From assembly GCA_022578965.1 (NCBI GenBank), contig MU400745.1:1-59007 (forward strand): a stretch of 59,007 nt of DNA. The letters run 5' to 3'. Each line of letters starts with the position of its first letter. Position 1 is the first letter of the stretch. Positions 12,688 to 23,880 of this stretch are shown here, one piece after another. The position numbers and the translations under genes were made by a program. A model generated the notes under the pieces. That model saw nothing but the letters and a program-made list of their open reading frames with translations, made no database searches and was not told the origin of the DNA. Source of the DNA: Xylaria sp. FL1777 (taxonomy: Eukaryota; Ascomycota; Sordariomycetes; Xylariales; Xylariaceae).

Positions 12688-13740
12688 TAGCTAGCAAATA
12701 ATAGCCGGGCAATAAAAGCTATTACTGTTTATTAATAATATAGTTTAATTATAAAGTTTTAAATAAACAGCTATGTTATAAAATGTAAATCTTAAAAAAA
12801 GTTAATTTTTAAACGTAAAGTATTAGTGCTATAATAGCTAGCTAAATAAAAATTATAAAAAGCTATATAAATTTTACAAAATAAAGATTTAAATAGTATA
12901 TACTTTAAACATTATAAAAAATATATGCTATATAGTAAAACTATTAGTTACTTTATAGCATTATTATTATTATTATTAATAAAAAAAAATAAAACTTATT
13001 TATATTAAGTATAGCAAATTATAAAAATAGCATTTTAGCAGGACTTTATAACTTTAATTATATAAAAAAAACGCTTATTTTTAATATGTTTGCTAATTTA
13101 TATTATAGTAAGCTAATTTTAAAACGAGGTAAAAAAAGTTAATATATAAAAAGTTATAGTATTAATATAACCTATTGTTTTATTAATACAGGCTTACTTT
13201 AAAAAAGTTATTTAGCTAAATGTTTATTTATAGCTGATTAACAAACTATGTAATTACGCAAGCTATTATAATAATATAGTTATTATATTTATATATTTAG
13301 CTTATTATTAAATTAACGTTTTAATAATTAACGTTTATAGTAATATTTAGCAATATATTAAATAATCCAAATTAATAAAAAAGGTATTTTTAAAAGTTAA
13401 TAGCTTTGCAAATATTTTAAGCTTTAATGCTTGCTAGTTTTATAGCTAAATAATACACGTGCTAAAATAAGTTGTTTTAACTTTTTAAAATGTTATAGTT
13501 TTATTTATAAATGCGTTTATAAAGTTTTTACTGTTTTTAAACAGCTATTAAAGGCCTTTTTGCTAACTAGGGTATTTTTTAAATAAAAGCACGTTATATG
13601 CTAGCATAATGTCCTAAAACTAACTTTGTTTAAGCTATTATTTTATGCTAAAATTTATAAGGTTAAATGCGTTTTTAGCATATAGCAATTATAAAATAAA
13701 AGTTGTTTTTAAAAGTAAATGCAAAAGTGGCTTATTATAA
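12688..13740. other. AT-rich intergenic DNA, nothing recognised
   Basis: No coding trace was seen in either strand. The only notable spot is AGCCGGGC at 12702-12709, a short GC patch close to element B's right edge. Confidence 0.5.
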
Positions 13741-13741
13741 A

Positions 13742-13879
13742 CTAATAATAAAAGCTAAAGCTAGCTAAAAGAATTCTTTACTAATAATAAAAGCTAAAAA
13801 TAGCTAAAAAGCATTTAATTTTTTGCTAATAATAAAAGCTAAAGTTAGCTAAAAAGCATTTAATTTTTTGCTAATAATG
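13742..13879. repeat. 45-bp tandem repeat, about 3 copies
   Basis: Copies start at 13742 (39 bp, diverged), 13781 (45 bp) and 13826 (45 bp), with a 9-bp partial from 13871. The unit begins CTAATAATAAAAGCTAAA and ends GCATTTAATTTTTTG. Non-coding; function unknown. Confidence 0.8.
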
Positions 13880-14065
13880 GTAGCATAACTTTAACTACTA
13901 TTATAAAATACTTTAATAATAATAAGTTAAAATTATAACTTATTATTAGCTTGCACTAAAGATTTAGTTAGCAAAAGTTAAATCTATGTTTTTAAATAAT
14001 TACTTTAATAATAAACATTAATGCTATTTTAGGTTTTTTTTATTAATGTTTTATTTATATATGTT

Positions 14066-14094
14066 GTTTAAGGTTTTAAGCTTGCTTAAAAACC
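14066..14094. repeat. Short hairpin
   Basis: AGGTTTTAAGC and its near-complement GCTTAAAAACCT sit almost back to back, giving a stem of about 11 bp. No T run or gene context makes this a terminator; it is listed as structure only. Confidence 0.4.
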
Positions 14095-14288
14095 TAATTA
14101 TATAATATACCATTAATTAATAAAGTATATTAATAGCTTTAATCTTTTAGTATTAACTTTTAGCTAGTTATAAACTAGTTACCTTATTTATTTATAATAA
14201 AAATCAAAAGTAAAAACTAGTTATAATATAATTATAATAATAATAAATAAGTTTAATAATAAGCTAAAGCTTTTTAGTTTAATGAAAC

Positions 14289-14705
14289 AATTATTAAGTA
14301 GTTATTAAAGCACTAAAAGTGGTTATTAAAGCAGGCCTTTATTAAAACACCGTTATTAAGGTATATTATTATTAAGCTATGCTATTATTAAAACATACCG
14401 TTATTAAAGTACACTATTATTAAAGTACACTATTATTAAAGGTGCTTTAATAACGGTGTACTTTAATAACGGTGTACCTTAATAACGGTGTGTCTTAATA
14501 ATAAATATAAATGCTTTAATAATAAGTGCTTTAATAACAAGTGTTTTAATAATAATAGCGTGCTTTAATAATAGCGTGCTTTAATGAGGTGCTTTAATGA
14601 AATGCCTTAATAAAGTGTTTTAATAATTAATAAGCATACTATTATTAAAGCGTTTTATTATTAAAGCACATTATTAAAGCATATTATTAAAGCACGCTAT
14701 TATTA
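14289..14705. repeat. Orientation-switching palindromic satellite
   Basis: Degenerate units of about 13-18 bp. From about 14300 to 14433 they read TTATTAAAGYAC; from 14434 to about 14622 they read the complement (GCTTTAATAACGGTGTA and similar); from about 14640 to 14703 the first orientation returns. The central junction near 14433 puts the two orientations head to head, so the block could fold into a long imperfect hairpin. Several units keep CGG or GTG trinucleotides (TAACGGTGTACTTTAATAAC), so this block is less depleted in C/G than its surroundings. Confidence 0.75.
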
Positions 14706-14998
14706 GTAGCTAAAACAGCATATATATATATTTGTTTAAGTATAATGTTAGCTTTATAACTGCATACCTTAAGCGTATTATATAATATAAATAACGCTTA
14801 AAACTAAACGATATGTTATTATATATAGTAAAATTAAACCTTATGTAATAATATCCCTTTTATATCTTTAGGATTATTTTTATTTATTATCTTTAAACTA
14901 TATAATATATAATACTTTATATATAATACTTTAGTTTATGCATATGCAGCTTAATTAACTGTTATAATATATAAACTAAGGAATTAATAAAACTACTA
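14706..14998. other. AT-rich DNA, nothing recognised
   Basis: Contains a short duplicated ATAATACTTTATATATAATACTTTA motif near 14908-14934. No gene or other structure seen. Confidence 0.4.
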
Positions 14999-15180
14999 AC
15001 TAATTAGCTCGTTTTTTTAGTTAACTAATTAGTTTGCTTTTATATTTTTAATTAGCGCGCTTTTAACTAATTAGCGTGCTTTTAATTTTAATTAATTAGC
15101 GCGCTTTTAAATTATTAGCTTGTTTTTAGCTTATTTTTAGCTTGTCTTTAGCTCGTTTTGTTAGCTTGCTAAACTATATG
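14999..15180. repeat. Degenerate AATTAGCGCGCTTTTAA repeat
   Basis: Five to seven degenerate units with cores AATTAGCGCGCTTTTAA, AATTAGCGTGCTTTTAA, TTAGCTCGTTTT and TTAGCTTGTTTT. The repeated GCGCGC cores are unusual here. Non-coding. Confidence 0.65.
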
Positions 15181-16496
15181 TAATACATATTTAAAGCACA
15201 CTACGTGCATATTTTAATAAAACGCTGCATTTCTATAACTAGCAATTTAAACGTCCTTAAAAAGCTCATTTTATATTTACTTTATTATATGCTATAATAA
15301 AACTAATTCACTTTTGTTTTAGCTAGTTTTTAATTAATTGTTTGTTTAATAAATAAATACTGAATATTAGTTTTGTTTATACCTTTATATACTTTTTTTA
15401 ACTATTATATATGCGTTTATAAAAAACAAAGTAAACAACTAAAACAAAGAAAAAAACTAGGATAAAATAAGCAAAAAATAAAACCTATTTATATAAATAT
15501 TTAGTTAAATATCTTTTTATGTAATAATGTTATAAAAAAGCTAAAAGGTGTTTAGTTTAGCTACTTAATATAACTTAAAAGCTTTTTTATAACACTAAGT
15601 ACTTAAACATTTAGTTTAGCTTGCTAAATGTTTTATAATATAATATAACATAAATATACTATAGTTTAATAACAATAAAATTTATAGCGTACTATAAATA
15701 TTTATATATACTATAGAATTTTTTTATAATACTTATAATATAATAAGATTTTAAAACAACATATAAATATATTTATAGTTAAGCATTAAAAATAATATAA
15801 TAGCACATTTATAACAGTTATACTTTTTAACTAAAGAAGCAAAATACTTAAATATTTAATTTTGCTTTAATAAATAAGTTTTATTAACTAAATGTAAAAA
15901 AAAGTGCTTATATAAACAACTTATTTAAGTACTTAATATTTTGGTTTCTTTTTTTAGCATTTATTTATTTTGCTTATTAATACGTTTATTTTTAATTATG
16001 CTATAAAATTAATTGTGCTATAATTTATTATGTGTATTTTAAACCTCCTTAATGTATATATATATTAAATAAACATGCTATTATTAATTAATAGTTTATA
16101 AATGGTTTATAAAAAACCTCTTTTTTTAGTTTTTACTAGGATTTAGTTTCACTTATAATGCAAGCAGCTAAAATTAGCTTAGCTTGCTAATATAAAAGCA
16201 TAACTATAAACAGTTAAAACGTAGCGCTTAAATAAATTATTTATTGCTTTATATAAAATAAATTATAACAAATAGTATTGTTTTATTATATTTTTTAAGA
16301 TTAAAAATAGCTTATACTTTAAGCTTAGCTAGCTTATAAAGCAAAAAATTATTACTATAAAGTTTGCTTAAAGCAAACATTAAGTTATATAATTAAACTA
16401 AACTATTACTTAAATATAAAACAATTAAAATAATAATAAAATAAAGGCAAACATAATAGCTATAATATAAACTAAAGATGTTTTTAAAGCATAGCT
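15181..16496. other. AT-rich DNA with small inverted repeats, no gene seen
   Basis: An imperfect inverted repeat pairs GTTATAAAAAAGCTAAAAGG (15529-15548) with CTTAAAAGCTTTTTTATAAC (15574-15593). A second pair flanks about 15829-15960 (ACTAAAGAAGCAAAATACTT and a diverged complement). Either could be an old MITE remnant, but no TSD was found. Confidence 0.4.
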
Positions 16497-16752
16497 AAAT
16501 AACTTTTAAAAAAACAATAATGTTCATAATGTTAAACCTTATGTTTTATAAAGTTAAAGCAAGATTAAATAGCAACTAAGTATATTAAATAGCCTTTAAA
16601 AAAACGCCATTGTTTATAAAAAAGCTAGATTATATGTTTAACAAAGTTAAAGTAATATTAAACAGTAACTCTATATATTAAATAGCCTTTAAAAAAACAA
16701 TAATGTTTACAAAAAAGCTAAATTAAATATTTTATAAAATAATAAACAGCCA
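16497..16752. repeat. About 90-bp tandem repeat, 2.8 copies
   Basis: Copies start at 16497, 16587 and 16680; each opens AAATARCYTTTAAAAAAAC and carries an AATGTT...AAAGTTAAAG core. The third copy is truncated at about 16752. Non-coding. Confidence 0.75.
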
Positions 16753-16768
16753 CTTAATACACCTTTAT

Positions 16769-16856
16769 TTTGCTTACCGGATTATTTTATTTAAGCTTTT
16801 TATTATTAAAACTAAAGCTTATTTATTAAAAGAGGTTATAATAATAATAACTTTTT
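16769..16856. repeat. Duplicated TTTGCTTACCGG block, first copy
   Basis: Begins TTTGCTTACCGGATTATTTT and ends in an AT-rich tail with TTATTAAAAGAGG. A second copy starts at 16994, where the AAGCTTTTTATTATT unit, present once here, is expanded tenfold. Confidence 0.75.
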
Positions 16857-16993
16857 CATTAAAGGTAAAAGTTATAAAAACCTTTTTATTAAAAAAAACA
16901 AAGGTTATAAAAACTTTTTCACTAAAAAAAACGAAGGTTATAAAGATAATAACCCGCAAAGTAATAAATAACAACTTAATATATTCTTATTTC

Positions 16994-17218
16994 TTTGCTT
17001 ACCGGATTATTTTATTTAAGCTTTTTATTATTAAGCTTTTTATTATTAAGCTTTTTATTATTAAGCTTTTTATTATTAAGCTTTTTATTATTAAGCTTCT
17101 TATTATTAAGCTTTTTATTATTAAGTTTTTTATTATTAAGCTTTTTATTATTAAGCTTTTTATTATTAAAACTAGGGCTCATTTATTAAAAGAGATAGTT
17201 ATAATAATAATAACTTTA
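16994..17218. repeat. Duplicated block, second copy, with 15-bp minisatellite
   Basis: Same start as 16769-16856. At 17018-17167 the 15-bp unit AAGCTTTTTATTATT is present ten times, nearly perfect, with only two single-base variants noticed. This is the most homogeneous array in the window, so it probably expanded recently. Because 15 is a multiple of three it opens a 64-codon frame (16995-17189, plus) that reads SFLLL over and over; I do not call that a gene. Confidence 0.85.
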
Positions 17219-17602
17219 TTAAGCAATTTAACGAAGCTCTTTTTTTTTAAAGAGCTAAAGGTTAAAAGCGAGCTATTAATAGCGCAGCTTTAAATAAACC
17301 TCTAGATTTTCTTAAATTTAACCCCTTTGTACGTTTAACATTTATTGCATTTTTTTTATTCGACTTGCTTAATTTATATACCTTTTATTATTCTTTAAGT
17401 GTTACGCCTTAAATATTTTTAAATAATAAGCCTTATTAAATATCTAGCTAGCAAAATAATAGCAATAGTAGCAAAACTACTAAAGCTAATAATAAAGCTA
17501 ACTTTTATTGCTTATTATTTGTTTTAGCTATAACTAGTCTTTTATATATTTAAAACAAGAACAAAAAACACTTAATATATTATTAAAGAGCTTTTTTACT
17601 AT
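17219..17602. other. Intergenic DNA left of element D, nothing recognised
   Basis: Slightly less AT-rich than average around 17230-17360 (AACCTCTAG, TTTAACCCCTTTGTACG). No coding trace. Confidence 0.4.
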
Positions 17603-17906
17603 TAAAGTAAAGTAAAGTGGCTAAATAAGCTAACTAGCTAGTTAAAGTAAGTTTAAGCTAAGTTATATAGTAGAAATAAAAGTATAAGTATTGCGCTAAA
17701 TTTCGAAGTATAGATTTAACTATTATGCTTAATATAATAAAAATTAGCTATAGTTGCTTTATTTATATTGTTAAATAGCCCTTTAATTAATCGTTTAATT
17801 CTTTAATTTATATATAGCTTAATTGCTTAAATACATAAGTTATAACTTATTTTTTTGCAATTAAAGTATTAAAGTAAATTTTATATAATTATACTGCTTT
17901 ATTTTA
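17603..17906 (+). repeat. 5' LTR of element D
   Basis: Opens TAAAGTAAAGTAAAGTGGCT (ancestral TG start changed to TA) and matches 32256-32559 over its whole length, with mostly C/T and G/A differences. The shared ATTTCGAAGTATA and TAATCGTTTAATT segments are easy anchors. Confidence 0.8.
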
Positions 17907-20900
17907 TTAATGTTTTTAGTAAAGCTAATTCTTTATTTACTACAAATAATATTATAAAACTAATAAATAAGCAATTTATTATTGCTAACTAATATGTTTA
18001 ATTTATTTATTTATTAATTGCTATAATTTTTATAAACAAGTTATAATATATTATATTTAGCTATTTTAGCTAGCAATAAATAAAGCTTGCTTAATATAAA
18101 CGGTTTAGTTATAATTAATAATAAACATTTAAGCTAGCAGCTTTTAATTAATAAGGCCTAAAATAAACATATAAAAATATTAAACTATTTCTTTTGATTT
18201 AGCTTATAAAGTGTTTTTATTTTTTTTAGCAAAACAATAATTAAGTGTTAAAATGCTAATATAATTTTTAAAATAGCGTAGCTAGAAAATTATTTATTAA
18301 AAACCCTTAAAAAGCTAAAAAGAAGGAATTTTTGCTGAAAAGCTAATGTTTTACAAAAAAAAAAGCATAATTGCCTTTATATAAGCAAAAAAAAACAAAA
18401 AACAGCTTTAAAAAAAAATAAAAGTTACTAAAACTTCTAAAAGCTATAATGCAAGCAAATCTAACGTTTATTTATATTAAACAAGTTTAAGTTTATATGT
18501 TAATATATAAAGCTTTTAATAATTAAAAATATACTTTGTTTTTTAAGCTAATATAGTTTTTTATTAAAAAATAAAAAGCAAGGTTTTTTAAGTATAAGCT
18601 AATTATTGCTTAAAGACTTTACGTAAAATATAGCTATTATTTCTTTATAACACTTATTATTAAATAAAAAGGCCTTAAAAAAAAAAAAGCATACTACTTT
18701 TATAAGTAAAAAGCTATAAAAAAATAAAGCTTACTTAATAAAACTTATATAAAGCAAAGCAAGCTAAATTAAAAAACAAGGAAATTAAACGCTATAAAGC
18801 ATACAAAAAAATAAAAGCGCATAAAAAATAAAAATATAAAAGCATTTAAAAAAAAACTCAAAAAGCTATAAAAAATAAGCTAGCAGTTCTTATAAACGCA
18901 AACAAAAGAAATTATTAGGTTTTCTAAGAAAAAAGTCTAAAAAAATAACACAAAAAAACCTAATTACTTAAAATACCTAAAAATTTCTAACACTTTATAT
19001 TTTTTTTTTTTTTAAACTTATATTTTTATTTAGTTTACTTTTATTATTTTTTATAGCTTATTTTTTTTGTTACTTTTATATAAACTTTACTTTAATTTAT
19101 TATATAGCTTAAAAGTTTAAAAATTATAGCTTAGTTAAATAATTTAGCTATAAAAAATCATTAAATCTTTTTATATTAATATATAAAAAATATTAAAACT
19201 ACTTATAAACAAAAAAAATAAAAATAACTAGCTTATTATTTTTAAAAAGTATTAAAGCAATTTTATTTAGCTTAAGCTATTTTAATAATAAGCATAATAT
19301 TAAAATTAAGCTATTATTTATGCTTTTTAACTTAAAATTAAACTAATATTTACTGTTTAATAAATTAAAAATAAGCAAATAGCTAAACGATTTAAATGCT
19401 TTTTTTTACGTAAAACATTTTAAAAACATTAACAAAATTAAATAAGTTTTTGTTTATTATAATATTTTCTAAACAAAAAAAATAGTAAAAATAATACTAA
19501 AAAATTATTCGTTATAAACTAAAGCTTATAAACTGCTTAAGTAAAAGTTTAAGCTTTAAAACTTTAAGCAAAATAAGTTTATTATTGCTATATTGCAAAA
19601 TTTTAAAGCTTGTTTAAAAGCTATATACTTTATTAATTTTAAAACTTACTTTTTTTAGCATTAAGTATATACTAAAAATATTAAAGCCTAAAGAAATTAT
19701 TACTTTAATTTTTAATTTACTTAAAGTTTGCTTAAAAAGCTAAATTAAAATATTATTAATAAAATAATAAAGTTCTTTAAGAAGTTATATAATAACTTAA
19801 ACGAAATGTTTTATAAAAACCTTTATAAAACATTAAATAACTAAATTAATAAAAAGTTTAAGCTAAATTTTTACTTTAAAAAAACAAAAAAAATATATAA
19901 AGCATAAAAAAAAGTTAATTATTTATATAATTATAATTTTAATAAGCTTTTATATATTGCTATTAATGCTACTAAATTAGCTATTAATATAATTATATTA
20001 GCTACTAAAACAATTATTATTAAAAAGCAGCAAATAAAATTAGCTTAATACTTTGCTTATAACTAAAACATAAATAATATTACTAAGCAAATATAGCAGC
20101 TAAAGTTAAAACAAAAAAACGTAGTAATTATAAAAAAAAAACTAAAAAAAATGCTAAAAAAACTATAAAATTAGTATATTTAGCTAGTTAATTAAAAATT
20201 ATAAGCATTATAATATTATAAAATTAACATAAACTTATTAAAAAAGCAAATGTTTAGTATTAATGCTATAACTTTTAAATATTTATAAAAAAGTAAATAT
20301 AACTTTAAAAAACAAAAACAAAAAAAACAATTGTTTAATTTTTTATAATAAATAAAGTTAAATAATCTTTATTTAATAAAAAGAACTATTTATTAAAAAT
20401 ATAATATAAACAATTATTACATTTATAAGTATAGTTTTGCTTACAAGTTAAAAAAAAAAAACATTATATATTAAAACTTTAAATAATGTTTAAAAAGACT
20501 AAAATCTTTTGCAAGCTTTAAATATATAAAAGTTCTTTTTAAAGTTATAAAAATTAGCAAAAATAAAAAGAAAATTCTTAATACTGCAATAAAGTAAATA
20601 TATAACTTTATTTTAAGCAATAATAAGCTGCTTAAATAAAGAGCTTATTATTAACTGCAAAAAAAAAATCTTGTTTTAAATAACAAAGATTTAAATCCTA
20701 AAATGAAAAGCAAACAAAAAAGTTAAAAAAAAAAAAAACTTTATTAGCTAAATAACAAATAGCTAAATTAATTTTCAAATAAAAAGTTTAATAATTAAAC
20801 TTTTATACTTTATAAAATAAAACTAACAAAAGCTTGCAATATTAAAAAAAACAACTTAATAAATAGCAAGCTAAATAATAACTTTATTATAACTAATTAA

Positions 20901-23880
20901 AACTTTATATAAAGCACTTTTTATAATACAAATAGTACTAAAGTTTTATAAAGCTATATATTAAGCAAAAAAATTAACGTAAATATGTTTTAAGCTAATT
21001 GTTATAAGCTTTTATTTAAAAAAGCTGCTTTTTATTAAACAAAAAATAAAAAAAAACTTAAAAAATAAAAAAAAAGCCTTTTATAAGTTAAATAATTAAA
21101 AAGATTTATTTAAATAACAATAAGTTTTTTATTTAGCTTAATACTAAAAATATATAAATAAATAATAATTTTTATAAACAAAATATTTTACTAGAACTAA
21201 AGAACTTTAATTATTAAAAGCTTTAAAAAATCTAAAAAGCAAAACTTATAAAAAAAGGCTTAAAATTTAAAAAAATATAAGCTAGAAAATCTAAAGACTT
21301 TTTAAATAAAAAAACAAATATTACTTTTAAAAACTTTATACTAGGAGTTCTAAAGTACTTTAATATTTTTATTTAAATAATTGCTTAAATAAAAGCTAAA
21401 TTATACTTTAAAGCAACAAAAGTTCTTAAGCTAATGCTAAAAATAATATTACTGCTTTTAAATAACCTTAATAAAAATTTAAACTAGCAAATTAAATTAA
21501 ATATATTACGTTTTATTTTAAAGAAAAAAAGCAACAAGTTAAAATATAAAGCTTAACTAAAAACTTTATTGCAGGAAATTTTAATTTAAATAAACATAAA
21601 AAATGCTTTTTTTTATAAAAGCGTAAATTCTTTAAAAAACAATACAAAATTTTAGCAGCTAACAATTAAAAAAGCACAAAAAAGCTTTTAGCTAATATTA
21701 TAATTAGCTAGTTAGCTTAATAAACATAAATTATTTAGTAGTACTTACAAAACTAGCTTTTTATTAAACTATTTAATAGTATAAATAAATAAAAAAATAA
21801 AATATAATAGTTTTATTATATATATTTATATGCTTTAACTTAGCTTTATAACTGCTTTTTTAAAAAAGCAACGCTATAAAATAATAAAGGTTTTTTACGA
21901 TTAAAACTAATAAAATAATCAAGTAATGTTATTTTTTGCTTATATTACTTTAGATTTTTAAACGTTAAAAAATAAGCTAAAGTTTAATAAAATGCTTTTT
22001 AAAATTTTAAACTAATATAATACTATATATTTATTATTTAAAAATAACCTAAAAAAACAAAAGTTATTAATTATTATATTTATGCTACCTTTAAAAAAAG
22101 TAATATTTTTAATTAAACTATAGCTTTATGCTAATTTTACGCTAGTAGTATTAAAAAGAAAAAAAAAGCCTAAAAAGCTAACATAATTAACATTAATAGT
22201 TCTAAAAAGTGCTAATTAAACTTTTAACCTTTTTAAAATAAAAATTTATAAAAAATATAACAATTATACTAGTAATAATAGCTTAAACTTATTTAAAAAA
22301 ACATTAAAGTATAAATTTTACAATAAAGAAAACTTAAGCTTAATAAATTATTTTAACTAAAAATATTTAAACTTTTTAGATTTATATTTTATATTAGCTT
22401 TACTACTAAAACTACAAAGTATTTTAGTTATATTTTTAAGCATTATAAAGCTAAAAAAGTATATATAGCTTTACTTAAAGCTTACTATAAAAATAAAAAA
22501 TAAGATTTATAAAAAAAATATTATTAGGATTATTAACTTTAAAGTGTAATTTAGCATTATTATAAACTTATTTGTTAATAAAAACGGCTTTACTACTAAA
22601 AATACAAATATAACCTAGAAAAAATTTAACTAAACTAATAATTTTATTAAATGTATAAAATGCTTAAAAACTATTATATAAATAAGCAAAAAATTGCTAC
22701 TTTTTTTGCTATATATAGTTAGCAAAAAACAAGCTATTTACTTTTTGTTGCTAAATATAAACTTTATTATAAAGTTATAAATAAGTTTATATTTTTAAGG
22801 CCTTTATATAATAACTAATATAATACTTAAAACTAGCTAAATTATTATACTAGTAATAAACTATATTAAAAAACTAAGTTTAAAGGTTTAAAGGTATTAG
22901 TAATTAAAAAACTAATATATATTTGCTAAACTACTAGCTTAATAAATAAGCTATATAAAGCATAAAAATACTTGACCTTAAATAAAAAATCTAATAATTA
23001 GCAAAAAAAAGCAAAAAAAAAATTAAAAAAACATAGTTTAAAAAAGTATACAAATGCAAACTTTTAAAAAAACTAAAACTTATATAATAATATAACATTA
23101 ATAGCTTTTTTAATTTTTTTTATATAAAATATTAAACTTTTCGAGAATTTAAGAATATAAAATAATAAAAAAGTTTGCGCTGTTTTTAATAATAATTAAT
23201 TATTTAAAATATTTTTAGTTGCAATAAAAAAAACGCTAAAGCAAAGAAATGCTAAAAGATTAACAATTATAAAGACTAGAAATTCTATATATAAATTAAA
23301 AAGCAAGTATAACTTAATTATAACTTTAATTTAAGCACTATTAACTTTTTAAGCTTTAAAAACTAACAAATTAATAAAAAATAAAACAATAATTTTAAAT
23401 ATAATATATAAAACAAAAGATAAAAAGATTTATTTTAAAAATAACATGCTATTTAATAGTATTATTTTACTTAAATCTTATAAGTAAAAAAAGCAAGCCT
23501 TAAAAAAAGCAAGCTATTATTTAAAAGGTTTTATGCTATTTTAATAAAATAGCATTTATTAAAATATATATTTATGTTTTAGCATTACTTCTAAAAGCAC
23601 TTAATTAACTACTAAACAACTAGCTGTTTTTTTAGAAAAGCTTTATATAATTAACCTTATTTAGCAAAAAGTAGCATTACTAACTAAAATATAATATTGC
23701 AAAGAAATAGCACTTTTTTAAGACTTTTTTAAAATAAAAAAAATATATAATAAAATCTTTTCTTTTTATAAAATTAAAACAGTTTTTTATAAAGCATAGT
23801 AAATTTGTAGTATTTTAATTTTTAAGCTTTTAAAAAACATTACTATAAAGGTTTTAAAAACCTAACTTAAATATAATATT
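17907..23880 (+). other. Element D 5' internal region (expected gag and protease), not resolved
   Basis: About 6 kb upstream of RT, mostly A-rich on the plus strand and so probably sense, full of TAA/TAG. Lysine-rich conceptual translation is seen around 18.7-18.95 kb and 20-22.9 kb, but no zinc knuckle, capsid or protease motif could be read with confidence. This is more space than one gag usually needs. Confidence 0.4.

Noticed and set aside
14289..14705. CRISPR-like array
   Set aside because: Units are degenerate, lack unique spacers of constant length and reverse orientation; the context is eukaryotic.
16995..17189. 64-codon open frame with repeated SFLLL
   Set aside because: It is the 15-bp minisatellite read in frame; no start context or family.
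18700..18960. Lysine-rich trace resembling the C-terminal part of a pogo-type transposase
   Set aside because: Only composition-level similarity; no HTH or DDE motif could be read.
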